Source: a virus
Strand: one strand, 5' to 3'
IMG/VR virus record: IMGVR_UViG_3300008339_000348
Coordinates: 1 to 28,968 of that record
Length of the DNA stretch: 28,968 bases
Part shown: positions 6,520-15,700 of the stretch, piece by piece
Numbering within the stretch: the first letter of the stretch is position 1
Layout of the letters: each line of letters starts with the position of its first letter
The notes under the pieces: generated by a model
What the model saw: only the letters and a program-made list of their open reading frames with translations
Databases searched by the model: none
What the model was told of the DNA's origin: nothing
Program-made: the position numbers and the translations under genes

Positions 6520-7713
6520 TCAGGTATCGACCACGATGGTTTTCACTGTGCCGTCGCCGAACTTCACCTTCAAATCACCGTCGGCGGTGTCCACGTAGAG
6601 CTGGGCCATGCCCGCGACGGTGCCCGGCGCGGTGATCCCGTCGGCGATGCCCAGTGCCCCGTTGGCATAGGCCTCAAAATAGGCCGTTCCCCCGCGCACG
6701 CCTTTGAAGAAGGAGCCGGTGGAGCGGCCTGTTTCCGCCTGGATCGTCACCGGCGTGCCCGCGCCCGTGTTGCTGTCGCGCACCACCAGTGCAGGCAGGC
6801 TCGCGCCCCCAGAGACCGTGCGCTCAAACTCGAACGCCCCCGTCGCGGCCGCCGCTGCCGCACTGACCAGTTTCAGATTTGGCCCCGTCGTTCCGAACAT
6901 ATCGATCGCCTGCGTGCGCAGGCCCGCGTCGACGACTTCTCCCGTGACGTGGTGATTCCCCATCAAGAAGGTCTCGCGGACGTTGGTCGACATGATGACG
7001 ACGTTGCCGGCACTTATGTTCTCAAACCGGCAGCCTATGATCGTGGTGCGGTCGGCCAGTGCCGAGGCGCTGGAGGTAATTCTGACTCCGGTCGTGCCTG
7101 ATTCAATCTGGCAGCCGATCAACTGGGTCTGATTGGAATCAAGAATGTTCCACCCGGTGGTGCAGACGTTGGAGCGACACGCGATGAAGCTGTTGGAGTT
7201 GCTGCCTGCAGCGCCTAACTGAAACCCCGTGGTGCAGTTCTGCGCGGTGACATTGGTGAAGCGGTTGTACACACAGAAGCCGTTGGCACCCTGCAACCTC
7301 ACCGCATTAACGCTGAACCCGTCGATCAGCAAATCGTCAAACGTGCTTGAGGAGACCGAGTTGAGATCCAGCCCATAGGTGCCCGTGCCGATGTCCTGGA
7401 GCTTCAGGCTGCGCACGCCAACACCGTAGATGCGCGTGCCGGGGGTGGACTGCACGATGGCCTGCGCGGCGCCGCTGTACTTCAACACCGTGTTCTGCGC
7501 GCCCTGTCCTTCCAGATGCACCCCGCCGTCGAGCGTGAGCGTGGTGGCGTAGCGGATGTTGCCGGGCGGGAGCGTGACCACCCCTCCCCCGGCTGCGTTG
7601 GCCGCGTTCAGCGCAGCCTGCAGAGCGACACTGTTGTCGGTGCTGTCATCCGCCCGCACGTTGGCCGCGAAGAAGGTGGCCAGCTTGGTGACGTTCTTGG
7701 TGGCGTTACTCAT
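6520..7713 (-). CDS. Short tailspike-like beta-helix protein
   Basis: A 397-residue protein of the pectate-lyase-like right-handed beta-helix type, as in phage tailspikes that bind or cut surface polysaccharide. The N-terminus has the usual entry pattern (DSTDNSVALQAALNAA, AGGGVVTLPPGNI, about residues 23-52), followed by helix rungs rich in Asn, Thr and Gly such as LDLNSVSSSTFDDLLIDGF. The C-terminus (GMAQLYVDTADGDLKVKFGD, then a VKTIVVDT ending) looks like a capping or trimerisation tip. There is no particle-binding domain at the N-terminus, so it must attach through another fibre protein or work as a free depolymerase. The start overlaps the holin stop (ATGA), and AAGGGG lies upstream. It is the last gene of the minus-strand unit. 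Confidence 0.78.
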   Translation of the reverse strand: MSNATKNVTKLATFFAANVRADDSTDNSVALQAALNAANAAGGGVVTLPPGNIRYATTLTLDGGVHLEGQGAQNTVLKYSGAAQAIVQSTPGTRIYGVGVRSLKLQDIGTGTYGLDLNSVSSSTFDDLLIDGFSVNAVRLQGANGFCVYNRFTNVTAQNCTTGFQLGAAGSNSNSFIACRSNVCTTGWNILDSNQTQLIGCQIESGTTGVRITSSASALADRTTIIGCRFENISAGNVVIMSTNVRETFLMGNHHVTGEVVDAGLRTQAIDMFGTTGPNLKLVSAAAAAATGAFEFERTVSGGASLPALVVRDSNTGAGTPVTIQAETGRSTGSFFKGVRGGTAYFEAYANGALGIADGITAPGTVAGMAQLYVDTADGDLKVKFGDGTVKTIVVDT

Positions 7714-8114
7714 TTCGTCGCGACCCCTTTGGATTTCTCGAATGTGCGCAAGCCCCCGATGCCGAGCATCCCGGTGATCACCACCCAGAGGAGATCGAGG
7801 TTCAGCTCAGGCGGCGTAGGCAGCGCGTGCACGCTGGCGTACCAGGCGAGCAAAGGTTGCAGGATCGTGGCGTAGACAAAACCCGCGCACCCTGCCCAAC
7901 CAAAGCCCGGGCGCCAGCCGGCAACGAACACGCTCGGGTGGCTTGCCTCACGGGCGTTGATCTCGAGCTGCGCGATGACCTGCTTCAGCTCGCCGTCGGC
8001 GGCCATGCGGATCAGCTCCATCTCCGCTTCGCGCTTTTGCGCGGGGTCGGGGATCCAGCGATCGAGCATCGTGCGGCCCATCTCGAGGAGCGGGCCGAGA
8101 ATGATCGGGTTCAT
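7710..8114 (-). CDS. Holin of the three-transmembrane type
   Basis: A 134-residue inner-membrane protein resembling the 3-TM holins of gene-transfer agents and many phages (GTA_holin_3TM type). The N-terminal half is an amphipathic charged helix (DPAQKREAEMELIRMAADGE). The signature stretch is SVFVAGWRPGFGWAGCAGFV (61-80), running into a first hydrophobic span to about residue 95. A second span follows at about 106-124 (NLDLLWVVITGMLGIGGL), and the tail is basic. It should open the membrane at lysis and let the endolysin out. The ATG overlaps the preceding stop by four bases. Neighbouring endolysin and membrane protein genes support the call. Confidence 0.82.
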   Translation of the reverse strand: MNPIILGPLLEMGRTMLDRWIPDPAQKREAEMELIRMAADGELKQVIAQLEINAREASHPSVFVAGWRPGFGWAGCAGFVYATILQPLLAWYASVHALPTPPELNLDLLWVVITGMLGIGGLRTFEKSKGVATK

Positions 8115-8398
8115 GCAAGCGCTACCGCAACGCCGATCACCGCCAGTGTCGGCGCGACCGCATCGAGGATCGCATCGCGATTCCAGCGCACGACGTCCAT
8201 GCCCTCCCACGGGGCGAGATTCTTGATGCTGGTGCCAGCGGCGAGCTTGTACTGGCGCTGCGCGTGTTCGCGCGACCAGAACCACCCGATGCCGAGCGCG
8301 GCACCGAGCCACCAGTTGCCGGTGAGCAGGCCGAGGATCGCTTGCGCGCCAAGTGCGAAGGCAGCGTGCAACAACGCAGAACGCAGTTGCTCAATCAT
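8111..8398 (-). CDS. Small membrane protein of the lysis cassette
   Basis: A 95-residue protein with a hydrophobic N-terminal half (LLHAAFALGAQAILGLL and WWLGAALGIGWFW, about residues 9-41), a polar middle (REHAQRQYKLAAGTSIKN, then APWEGMDVVRWNRDAILDA) and a hydrophobic C-terminal end (VAPTLAVIGVAVALA, 81-95). It sits between endolysin and holin with 4-base overlaps on both sides, so a lysis role such as antiholin or holin partner is likely by position. It does not look like an Rz-type spanin: there is no long periplasmic coiled coil and no lipobox. I cannot name the family. Confidence 0.6.
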   Translation of the reverse strand: MIEQLRSALLHAAFALGAQAILGLLTGNWWLGAALGIGWFWSREHAQRQYKLAAGTSIKNLAPWEGMDVVRWNRDAILDAVAPTLAVIGVAVALA

Positions 8399-8778
8399 GG
8401 GAAATACCTCCGGTCGAGTTCGTGGTGCGGGCCGTCGGGGAAACTCTTCCAGTCGGCGCCGTGGACTATCATGATCCCGAGCTCTTTGGACGCCTGGCGC
8501 ATCGCGTCGATGACGGGAGTGAAGCTCGGCCACTTCCAGCAGATCGTGCCGCCGACAATCGGGGCGATGTCCACGGCGTGGCCGGTGATGTGGCGCGAAA
8601 ACATCGTGGTCGAGGCCTTGATGCGCACCAGCTCCGCCTGGCGCTCGCGCGTGCGCTTGCCTTCCACCACCGCGAAGTCCACCTCGCTGATCTCCAGCGC
8701 TCGGCGCACGACGTGAACGAGCTGCGGGTGCACCTCGGAGAGACGTTGCTCAGAGCGGGGGGAGAAGTGCCACATCAT
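8395..8778 (-). CDS. Endolysin, M15-type peptidoglycan peptidase
   Basis: A 127-residue endolysin of the VanY / L-alanyl-D-glutamate peptidase type, which cuts the peptide stems of peptidoglycan. The zinc-site pattern is clear: SRHITGHAVDI gives H63 and D70, and DWKSFPDGPHHEL gives the usual W110, D115 and H118 with the catalytic-region Glu120. Length is typical for a single-domain phage enzyme. There is no signal peptide or SAR segment at the N-terminus, so it needs the holin. Two ATG codons in a row (8778, 8775) can start it; no strong ribosome binding site is seen, and it begins only four bases after the stop of the upstream tailspike gene, so coupling is likely. Confidence 0.9.
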   Translation of the reverse strand: MMWHFSPRSEQRLSEVHPQLVHVVRRALEISEVDFAVVEGKRTRERQAELVRIKASTTMFSRHITGHAVDIAPIVGGTICWKWPSFTPVIDAMRQASKELGIMIVHGADWKSFPDGPHHELDRRYFP

Positions 8779-8782
8779 GCAA

Positions 8783-10261
8783 TTAAGCCAGCGTCAAACT
8801 GACAGACCTGACGGTGCCGCCAGATTTAACTTTGATTTTTAATTCTGTTGCTGACGTTAATTCAAAAACCATTTCTCCATTTTGATCTGGGGTGGTTGAA
8901 CTGGGCGGATACAAAATTGCGTTTGATAACACCCATTCTTTTGACGTCGTTACCGAGCCATCTGAAAATTTGAATTTAACATTATTTGTGCCAAAGAAAT
9001 TTGTCGTCCCGGTGTACTGTGTTTGACCCGCAGATGACAAGCCTCGAAAATCATAATTGTTGCCGTTCCCTACTGCTGAAACGGAATACAGTGTTTTGCA
9101 ATTTGTTACATATGCGGCAATGTTGGACCTCGTCATTGAGCCTAAGCTAATCCCTACACCTGTTGCCCCCGAATACCCCTGCACAATGGCGGAGCCGATG
9201 TCCAAGTTGGCAACACCTGCGCTGTAAATACCCTTACCGTTGTGGGCAATAAGCGAAAGAACATTGATGGTCCCAATTTGTACTTGAGTATTTGTTATGT
9301 TTATACCACCGGCGCTTTGATAAGCAGTGTCCCAGCAATGGATTACCCCAGCTTGTATTCCGTCCGCCAGCCTCACGTTGTAATACGACCCTGTTGACGC
9401 ATAGTCATTGCCAAAAGCACGGATGATTGAGCACGTTGAAACCCCTGAGCCGGTATCAAAAACTACGCCTTCTTCAGCATTGGTTTCCCCAATAATGACA
9501 TCAGCATTCACTAATGTTTGGCAGTAAAAGCCCATTCCAGCGTTGCCGTATGAATGAATCAGCCCTATGTCGCAGTTCCCCTGATATACGTTGGTGGAAG
9601 ATTCAATGCGAACGCCATCGCCTTGAGATTGTGAAACAAAAGCCGAGCCAATAACTAAATCGTGCGGTCCGCGAACCTGTAAACCGTGGCTTCCTGACAA
9701 ATGAACGTACAAGCCGTCAATGCGGGCTTCCGGCATATCTCTCCAATCGTTTTGACCACCTTTAAAAGCACATTCTGTATACCAACCAACTCCGTAGGCA
9801 TCTTTTACAACAACGTCGTTTGCAACATATCTCTTTCCATAAATGTTGACGCAATTTCCAGCGGTTTGGTTTGCCTTGTTTCCATCAAGAGTTACGCCAG
9901 TAACGCCAAACCCATAAGGCACACCTTCTGTGCCTACAAACCATTTGTTTGTTCCAGTCAGCGCTGCAAAATCTTTTGTTTCAATAAGCGCTGAGTTGGA
10001 CCCATTTTTTAGTTTTATCGTTGTTGCACCAGACCCTTTCCCACTTAAAACCACTACCGATGGCAAAGTTAGTTTTTGCGAAACGTAGACCCCAACATCA
10101 AATGCAACCTCACCTCCGCCAGCTGCACTGGCCGCATCAATCGCAGCCTGTATCGCCGCCGTATCGTCCGTCACCCCGTCGCCTACGGCTCCGAAGTCTT
10201 TGACGGACACAATCGTGTCAGCAAGCGTGGCAACCTGGCGGGATTTACTCAGTGCAGGCAT
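8783..10261 (-). CDS. AT-rich tailspike, pectate-lyase-like beta-helix
   Basis: A 492-residue tailspike-like protein. The signature entry to the beta-helix is very clear: SVKDFGAVGDGVTDDTAAIQ (residues 19-38), then AGGGEVAFDVGVYVSQKLTL and many Asn/Gly-rich rungs, consistent with a trimeric polysaccharide-binding or depolymerase protein. The end, DQNGEMVFELTSATELKIKV plus GTVRSVSLTLA, resembles the tip of the other short spike. The N-terminus has only about 18 residues before the helix, so no tail-binding module. Base composition is distinctly foreign: 9841-9900 has 27 G/C of 60, against 43 of 60 at 11821-11880 in the adjoining fibre gene. GAGGTGA precedes the ATG. Most likely a host-range gene gained by transfer. 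Confidence 0.82.
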   Translation of the reverse strand: MPALSKSRQVATLADTIVSVKDFGAVGDGVTDDTAAIQAAIDAASAAGGGEVAFDVGVYVSQKLTLPSVVVLSGKGSGATTIKLKNGSNSALIETKDFAALTGTNKWFVGTEGVPYGFGVTGVTLDGNKANQTAGNCVNIYGKRYVANDVVVKDAYGVGWYTECAFKGGQNDWRDMPEARIDGLYVHLSGSHGLQVRGPHDLVIGSAFVSQSQGDGVRIESSTNVYQGNCDIGLIHSYGNAGMGFYCQTLVNADVIIGETNAEEGVVFDTGSGVSTCSIIRAFGNDYASTGSYYNVRLADGIQAGVIHCWDTAYQSAGGINITNTQVQIGTINVLSLIAHNGKGIYSAGVANLDIGSAIVQGYSGATGVGISLGSMTRSNIAAYVTNCKTLYSVSAVGNGNNYDFRGLSSAGQTQYTGTTNFFGTNNVKFKFSDGSVTTSKEWVLSNAILYPPSSTTPDQNGEMVFELTSATELKIKVKSGGTVRSVSLTLA

Positions 10262-10269
10262 TGCTCACC

Positions 10270-12636
10270 TCAGAGGGTTGCGAACCAATTCGCGGACACC
10301 GATCCGCCATTGGTCAGTCCGATGATCTTCATCTTGAAATCAGTGGTCGTGACGCTGTAGACGGCGACCGACACGCCACCGCCTGCCGTACTGTTAAGCG
10401 TGGCCTGCACTTTCGGCGCTACAGGGAACGCCGAGGCAAACGTGACCGTCTGCTCGGCCGAGATGTACATCGAGCTGTAGGCGCTGCCGGTGGTTGTGCT
10501 GACCGTTCCAGAGAGCGACAGGCCGGCGTAGAACGTGACGTTGGTGAACACGCCCGTAAAATCGGTCGTACAGTCGAGCACGACCTGGGGATACAGCACC
10601 GCCGAGTCGACGTTGGCGCCGATGGTGACAGCGGTCTCGTTGGTGCTGTTGCCGTAGAAGGTATTCGGCAGCAGCGTGATCCGCGCACCGCGCGCGAAGT
10701 TCACCCCTTTGGAGAAGGTGCCCAGATTGAACAGATTGTCCGAAATGTTGACGGAGTCCAGGTAGTCGTAACCCGGGTCCATCAGGGTCAGACCGACGCC
10801 CGAGGCCGCCACACTGAACTGATTACCCTCGATCACCACCATGCTGAAACTGGTACTGCTGGTGGAGTTGAGCGCAATGCCCGCGGTCGCTTGTGATTCG
10901 ATTGAGTTGTTCTGAATCAGCAGGATGCTGGTGCTGCTGGGGCTGCTGTCGTACACCCCGTAGTAGCCCCGGTCGCCGTTTAGAATTTTGTTGTTGACGA
11001 TGCGCAGTCCGCCGGAACTCAATTGCCGGATCGCTGTTCCCGTCGCGCCGGCTGCATCAAACACGCACGCGCGGATCGTGCTGTCCCCAGCATCTGGCGT
11101 GTCGATGTTTTGCACTTCAACTGCAAACGTGTAGAGCGGGAAGTAGCAGTCTTCGATCGACCAGCCGGCGGCATCAATGAACTGGACCCCGCGATACGCG
11201 CGAACGAAAATGCAGTTTCTGATACGCGAGCCAAAGTTGTAGCCGGATGCCGGGTCGTATTTGAGATAGGCGCCAGCGGTTTGGCTTACGGACTCCACCG
11301 CCGGGCTGAACGTCAGGTTCTCGACATCCACGCGCGCCGTGGTCGTAACGGTCCACACATTAATTGCAGCGCCGCTCGCCTTGATGTAGGTGGCATCTGC
11401 CCCCTCCCCCACAACGCGGCACTGGTTGGGGATCGTCACGGCACCGCAGAGATAGGTGCCTGCCGGGAAAAAGATCTCGCGGTCGCTGATCGCATTGAAC
11501 GCGGCCTGAATCGCGGCCGTGTCGTTGGCAATACCATCACCGACCGCCCCGAAATCCTTCACCGACACCAGTTGCTCGCGCAGTTTGCTGCGCACATCGC
11601 GCGAGACGGCACCGGCGCCTGCCTGCAGGAACCCGACATTTTCAGACGCGACCGATGCGGTGAGCTCACTGCCCACCACGCAGACAACTTCATCATTCAA
11701 CGCCAGTGCGTCGGTCAGCGTGATGGACGCGCTGCTGGTCTCGGTGAAGTCGATACCTGCCGACAGGCGCACACCGTTCAGATACACGGCGATGTGGTTG
11801 CTGCCTGGCACGTAGGTGACCTGCGTCAGCGTGACGACCGTCTGCCCGGCGGTGGCGAGCTTGCGCTCGGTTTCCACGGCATAGGTGCGCTGCGCGGCCG
11901 CGTCGCCGTAGCGCACCAGGATCTCGGCGCCGTTGGCGGGCGCCGTAATGAACGTCAGCGTGGCACCTGACAGACTGAAGTCCGTGAGCGGCACCAGTGT
12001 GACGCCATCGACCGAGACATCGCAGTTGGCGATAGAACCCGGGGAGCGCTGCAGCGTGTACACGGTCTGTGCACCCGTGCCGGTGAACGTGTCGTACACC
12101 CAGCTCGTGAACATCGCGGCGCTGACGATGTCCTCGAAGGTGTAGTTGATGATGCTGGTCTCGGACTGGTCCCAGCCCAGTAGCTCCCCTGCGGCAGGGG
12201 TCGGCAGCGCAACCGTGAACGAGCTGTTGACCGGCAAGAGCAGCGCGCGCCCAAGGCGCTCGTCTAGCTCTTGGATCTGCATGACCGTGCGGTCGAGCTG
12301 GTTCTCCAGCGCAAGCGGCGAGAAGTTACCGCCGGCGGGCAGATCGAGCGGTTGGTTGAAGTCGATGTCACCCACGATCACCAGCGTGCTGCCCACGGGC
12401 AGCGGGACGCCCGAGATCGGGTAGGTGACGGTGCCGCCGGGTGAGGTGTCCTGGTTGGCGTTCAGCGTGACGGTGTAGTCAGCATCGAGCACCAGCACAG
12501 TCTCAACGCCCGCGCTGTTCGCGACGCTCACCGCAATATCGGCACTGCTGAACACCTTGAAGGTGAACGCAAACGATGTCGCCGCACCGTTGCCGAGGAA
12601 GGGGCCGGCGCGGCGCGCCGTGGCGGAAATGGTCAT
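10270..12636 (-). CDS. Main tail fibre/tailspike with T7-type N-terminus
   Basis: A 788-residue receptor-binding protein. Residues 1-135 match the T7 gp17-type tail-attachment domain: FLGNGAATSFAFTFKVF, DADYTVTLN, then FSPLALENQLDRTVMQIQEL and RALLLP. Two further beta-sandwich modules follow (about 185-250 and 255-325), with TFTGTGAQTVYTLQRSPG and VVTLTQVTYVPGSNHIAVYL resembling the first, as if duplicated. A pectate-lyase-like beta-helix begins at about residue 355 with SVKDFGAVGDGIANDTAAIQ and runs to about 700. The C-terminal 80 residues form a beta-rich tip ending VSANWFATL. GCAGGAG precedes the ATG. It sits where gene 17 sits in T7, downstream of the gp16-position gene, and probably anchors the shorter spikes that lack an attachment domain. 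Confidence 0.85.
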   Translation of the reverse strand: MTISATARRAGPFLGNGAATSFAFTFKVFSSADIAVSVANSAGVETVLVLDADYTVTLNANQDTSPGGTVTYPISGVPLPVGSTLVIVGDIDFNQPLDLPAGGNFSPLALENQLDRTVMQIQELDERLGRALLLPVNSSFTVALPTPAAGELLGWDQSETSIINYTFEDIVSAAMFTSWVYDTFTGTGAQTVYTLQRSPGSIANCDVSVDGVTLVPLTDFSLSGATLTFITAPANGAEILVRYGDAAAQRTYAVETERKLATAGQTVVTLTQVTYVPGSNHIAVYLNGVRLSAGIDFTETSSASITLTDALALNDEVVCVVGSELTASVASENVGFLQAGAGAVSRDVRSKLREQLVSVKDFGAVGDGIANDTAAIQAAFNAISDREIFFPAGTYLCGAVTIPNQCRVVGEGADATYIKASGAAINVWTVTTTARVDVENLTFSPAVESVSQTAGAYLKYDPASGYNFGSRIRNCIFVRAYRGVQFIDAAGWSIEDCYFPLYTFAVEVQNIDTPDAGDSTIRACVFDAAGATGTAIRQLSSGGLRIVNNKILNGDRGYYGVYDSSPSSTSILLIQNNSIESQATAGIALNSTSSTSFSMVVIEGNQFSVAASGVGLTLMDPGYDYLDSVNISDNLFNLGTFSKGVNFARGARITLLPNTFYGNSTNETAVTIGANVDSAVLYPQVVLDCTTDFTGVFTNVTFYAGLSLSGTVSTTTGSAYSSMYISAEQTVTFASAFPVAPKVQATLNSTAGGGVSVAVYSVTTTDFKMKIIGLTNGGSVSANWFATL

Positions 12637-12686
12637 GCGCGGGGGACTCCTGCAACCTTCGCCTATGCTAGGTGGCAGGGGTGCCC

Positions 12687-12702
12687 CTCACGGATACATC
12701 AG
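12687..12702 (-). repeat. 16-base repeat at the stop codon before the tail fibre gene (copy 1)
   Basis: On the minus strand this reads CTGATGTATCCGTGAG and includes the TGA stop of the 2330-residue protein gene. An identical copy at 25344-25359 lies in the same register at the stop of another gene. The next start codon follows 62 bases later here and 58 bases later at the other copy. An inverted repeat, AGGGG/CCCCT at 12677-12688, adjoins it. A phage-specific promoter or RNA processing site is possible. Confidence 0.6.
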
Positions 12703-15700
12703 TCTTTGGGTGGTGGCCCGAACAGGATGGAGCTTGCCGGAGCGTCGCCCTCGTCCCATGCCTGCCAGCCCTTGTAGCTGCGGATCACTTGGGTGGTGGG
12801 GAGACCGAGGACGGTGCCGATTAAGGAGATCGCCGCCAGCACGGCCGGATCATCGATCTCCCCTTGATTTGCCTGCTGCACCAGCCGCTTGCCGTCGTTG
12901 AACAGCTTTCCGGCAGGAGGGCCCTGATAGTCAAACGGTCCCCAAATCGCGGGAAGATCGCGCAGGCCGACAAACATGCCAAGCAGGTAGGATGCCTGCC
13001 AGCCGGCAATGCGCTTGGCCCAGTCCTCGGGCTCGTCATCCTCACCGCCACCCTTCAAGGCGTAAGTGATCAACGCGGGCAGAATGGCCGGGATCATGGC
13101 GAGCAGTACCATGTCCCCCACCCACCCGGCGACCGCGCGCGGGTTCTTCCAATTGGTGAGCGCAGTGGATTCAGCCACAAGCTGGAGTGTGGCATTGAAG
13201 TAGGAGTAGAACTGAGTGAGGAATGGGTGATTGCGCTGGACATCGGACAGATCCTTGATGCTGCCACCGCCCTGACTGGAGAGCACGGCCTCATCGGCAA
13301 TTGCCACGGCTAACTCCTCGGTCTGACCCTCGGAGAGCGCTTTCTCGTAAGCACCGATCCATGTCGGCACGTCGGCGATCATCTGCATCTTCTGCATTGG
13401 CGCGAACAGCACCGCGTCCATCACTTGGGTGACTTTCCACCGCCCCTGAATCTGCTGATTGATCTCGCGCAGGTCGCGGTTGAATGTTTTCGCGCGCAGG
13501 CGCATGAAGTCAGACTTGGTGTGGATCCACTCAAGCGAAGACTCCATCTTCACGGCATCGCCCGCCCAGCGCCAGGCGCCCTTCAGCACTGGCGTGACAC
13601 CGATCCGCGCCATTGATTGCGTGAGACCGAAAGGCTGTAGCAGCGCGGTCGTAGCGCTCACGCCCATGATTGAGCGCGTGACGTTGCTGCGGATTATCAG
13701 CAGGAATTTGTCGATGTCGGTCTGTTTACCGACGTCGCCGGTCACGATCGCCTCCACGGTATCGGTCATGGCGCGGTGTGTCTCGGGGCCATAGTGCTCG
13801 CGGATTGCCGCGGCAATGCGCTTGTCGGCCAGCAGGCGATTGGCGTCGATCGCCCACTCATGCCACGCAAGGTCATGCACGACCTGCGTGATGTGCTGGG
13901 TGATGGGCGCCAGATCTTTGCGGATCGGTCGACCGTAGACCTCGTCGACCCGCGCCTTGGTGTGCCCCCGGCGCGTGGTCGGGCGCAGCATGGCGCCTCG
14001 CAGCATATCCATCGCTGCCTGCTTGGCATCGTTGATCTGCGCGCGCACGGATCGGTCCGGGTCGTACTTGATCGGGTAGTAGCCCCCGCGCATCTCGACG
14101 ATCGTGCCGTCAGCAATCTTGATCGCAAAGGGCTCGGCGGCCACCTTCTCCTCGACCAGTCCCGACACGCGCTGCTGCTTGGCCTTGATCTCCGGCCAGT
14201 ACGAGTCCAGGTGCTCCCAGACCTTGTTCACAAACTCCAACTCGGTCGGCGTGAGCGTGGCGAGGACAGCCTCGACCTGGGCCTGTGTCCACCCGTCGCC
14301 GTCCATTACGCGCTGGCGGTTCTGCGTGTTACCCCAGTTCAACGCAATCGCCAAGCGCGCTGCGCGCGAGAGGCTGGCACTGATCTCCGGGATGTAAACC
14401 TGACCCCCGCTCAGACCGCCGGGCAGTGCGTCCACGGGCGCGAAGATCGGCCCCAGTGCAGCGGCTGCCTTTTCGAGCGCGACGTCTTCCTGCGTGCCCT
14501 GCTCGTTCATGGAGGCGATCAGGAGGCGGAATCCGATCCCGCCGTCTTGACCGCCGTCCATCTGGCGCACCAGACTGTTCAGCTTACGGTGCTCAGCCCA
14601 CGCCCCCTTGAAGAGCCGGGTCAGGCGACCGTCGGGCTCCAGTCGCACAACCGCCTCGCCGCCGTTGGCGCGGATGTTGTCCGCCCATGCCGTAGCCGCG
14701 GCATCAAACTCGCGCTTGTCCTTGGCCTTCAGCAGCTTCGACTTCAGCTTGCCCAGATGCTCGATGTTTCGGATCGTGTCGTGCAGACCACGGATCTCCT
14801 CGACCGTCATCATCTTGTAGCTGGTGAGGCGGATGTCCTCCAGCAGGTTCTCAGGGATGATCGGGTCGATGCCGAGCTCGTTCTGCGACTCCATCCACGC
14901 CTTGAGCGATGCGCGTTTGTCGATCTGCTTGCCCGATACGGATGCACGCAGGTCTACCCGCTCGAGGAGCTTGTCGATCTGGTCGAGGTACTCGGGCGGG
15001 AGTTTCTGGCGGATGCTGTCCTTGTTGAACTTGCGCAGGTAGCCGATCGTCTTCTCAACCTCGGTCTGCGCTTCCAGCAGGCTCTTCGCAGCCTGAGCGT
15101 TCAGCAGGCGATCTTTCTGCGCCTGGATGGCATCCTTGGTTTCCCCCTTACGGGTAGCCTGCTCCCAGCGCTTGGTGGCCCGCGCCGTGGCAGCGCGATG
15201 TTGCTGGGCAGCGCTCTTCAGATCACGCACCCGGCGCCGGGCAGTGATGTCCTCGGCGAACTGCTTGGCCGCAGCGACCAGGGCGTTCACGGTGATCGGA
15301 CGGCCGGTTGCGCTGACGCGCCCTGTGCTCTGGCGCTCGGACAGCGCCTCTTGCTGGGTCTTTAGCTCAGTGGCCAGCGATCGGATGTGGGCCTCGTTGT
15401 AGACGGCCTCGTTGGCGGCCTTCTCTAGTGCCTCGGGCGTGGAGAGTTCGCCGTAACGCTCGGTCATGCGCCGATCAACTTCTGCCTCGACCGCCTCGTT
15501 TACGGGACCGAGAGCCTGTACCGCGACGTCCATCTCCTGCACAGAACCATAGCCTTGGGCCGCCGCGATGCCTTCCAGCTTGGCATCGCGCTCAGCGCCT
15601 TCCTTGTTGCGCACCTTGCGGATTGCACGGGCGGCAATCGCGTCGGGGCGCTGATCGAATTCCGCCAGCACCTCCTGCAAAATCAGCTTGCGCGCCTCGC

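Noticed and set aside
8111-8398. Spanin (Rz-type) assignment
   Set aside because: No long periplasmic coiled coil, no lipobox and no nested Rz1-like frame; hydrophobic segments lie at both ends.
6520-12636. Diversity-generating retroelement for the spike genes
   Set aside because: No reverse transcriptase gene and no template/variable repeat pair were seen in the window.
13776-15365. Long plus-strand open frame opposite the giant virion protein gene
   Set aside because: It is antisense to a coherent 2330-residue frame, has no family motif, and shows the Arg/Leu/Val-rich look of a GC-rich shadow frame.
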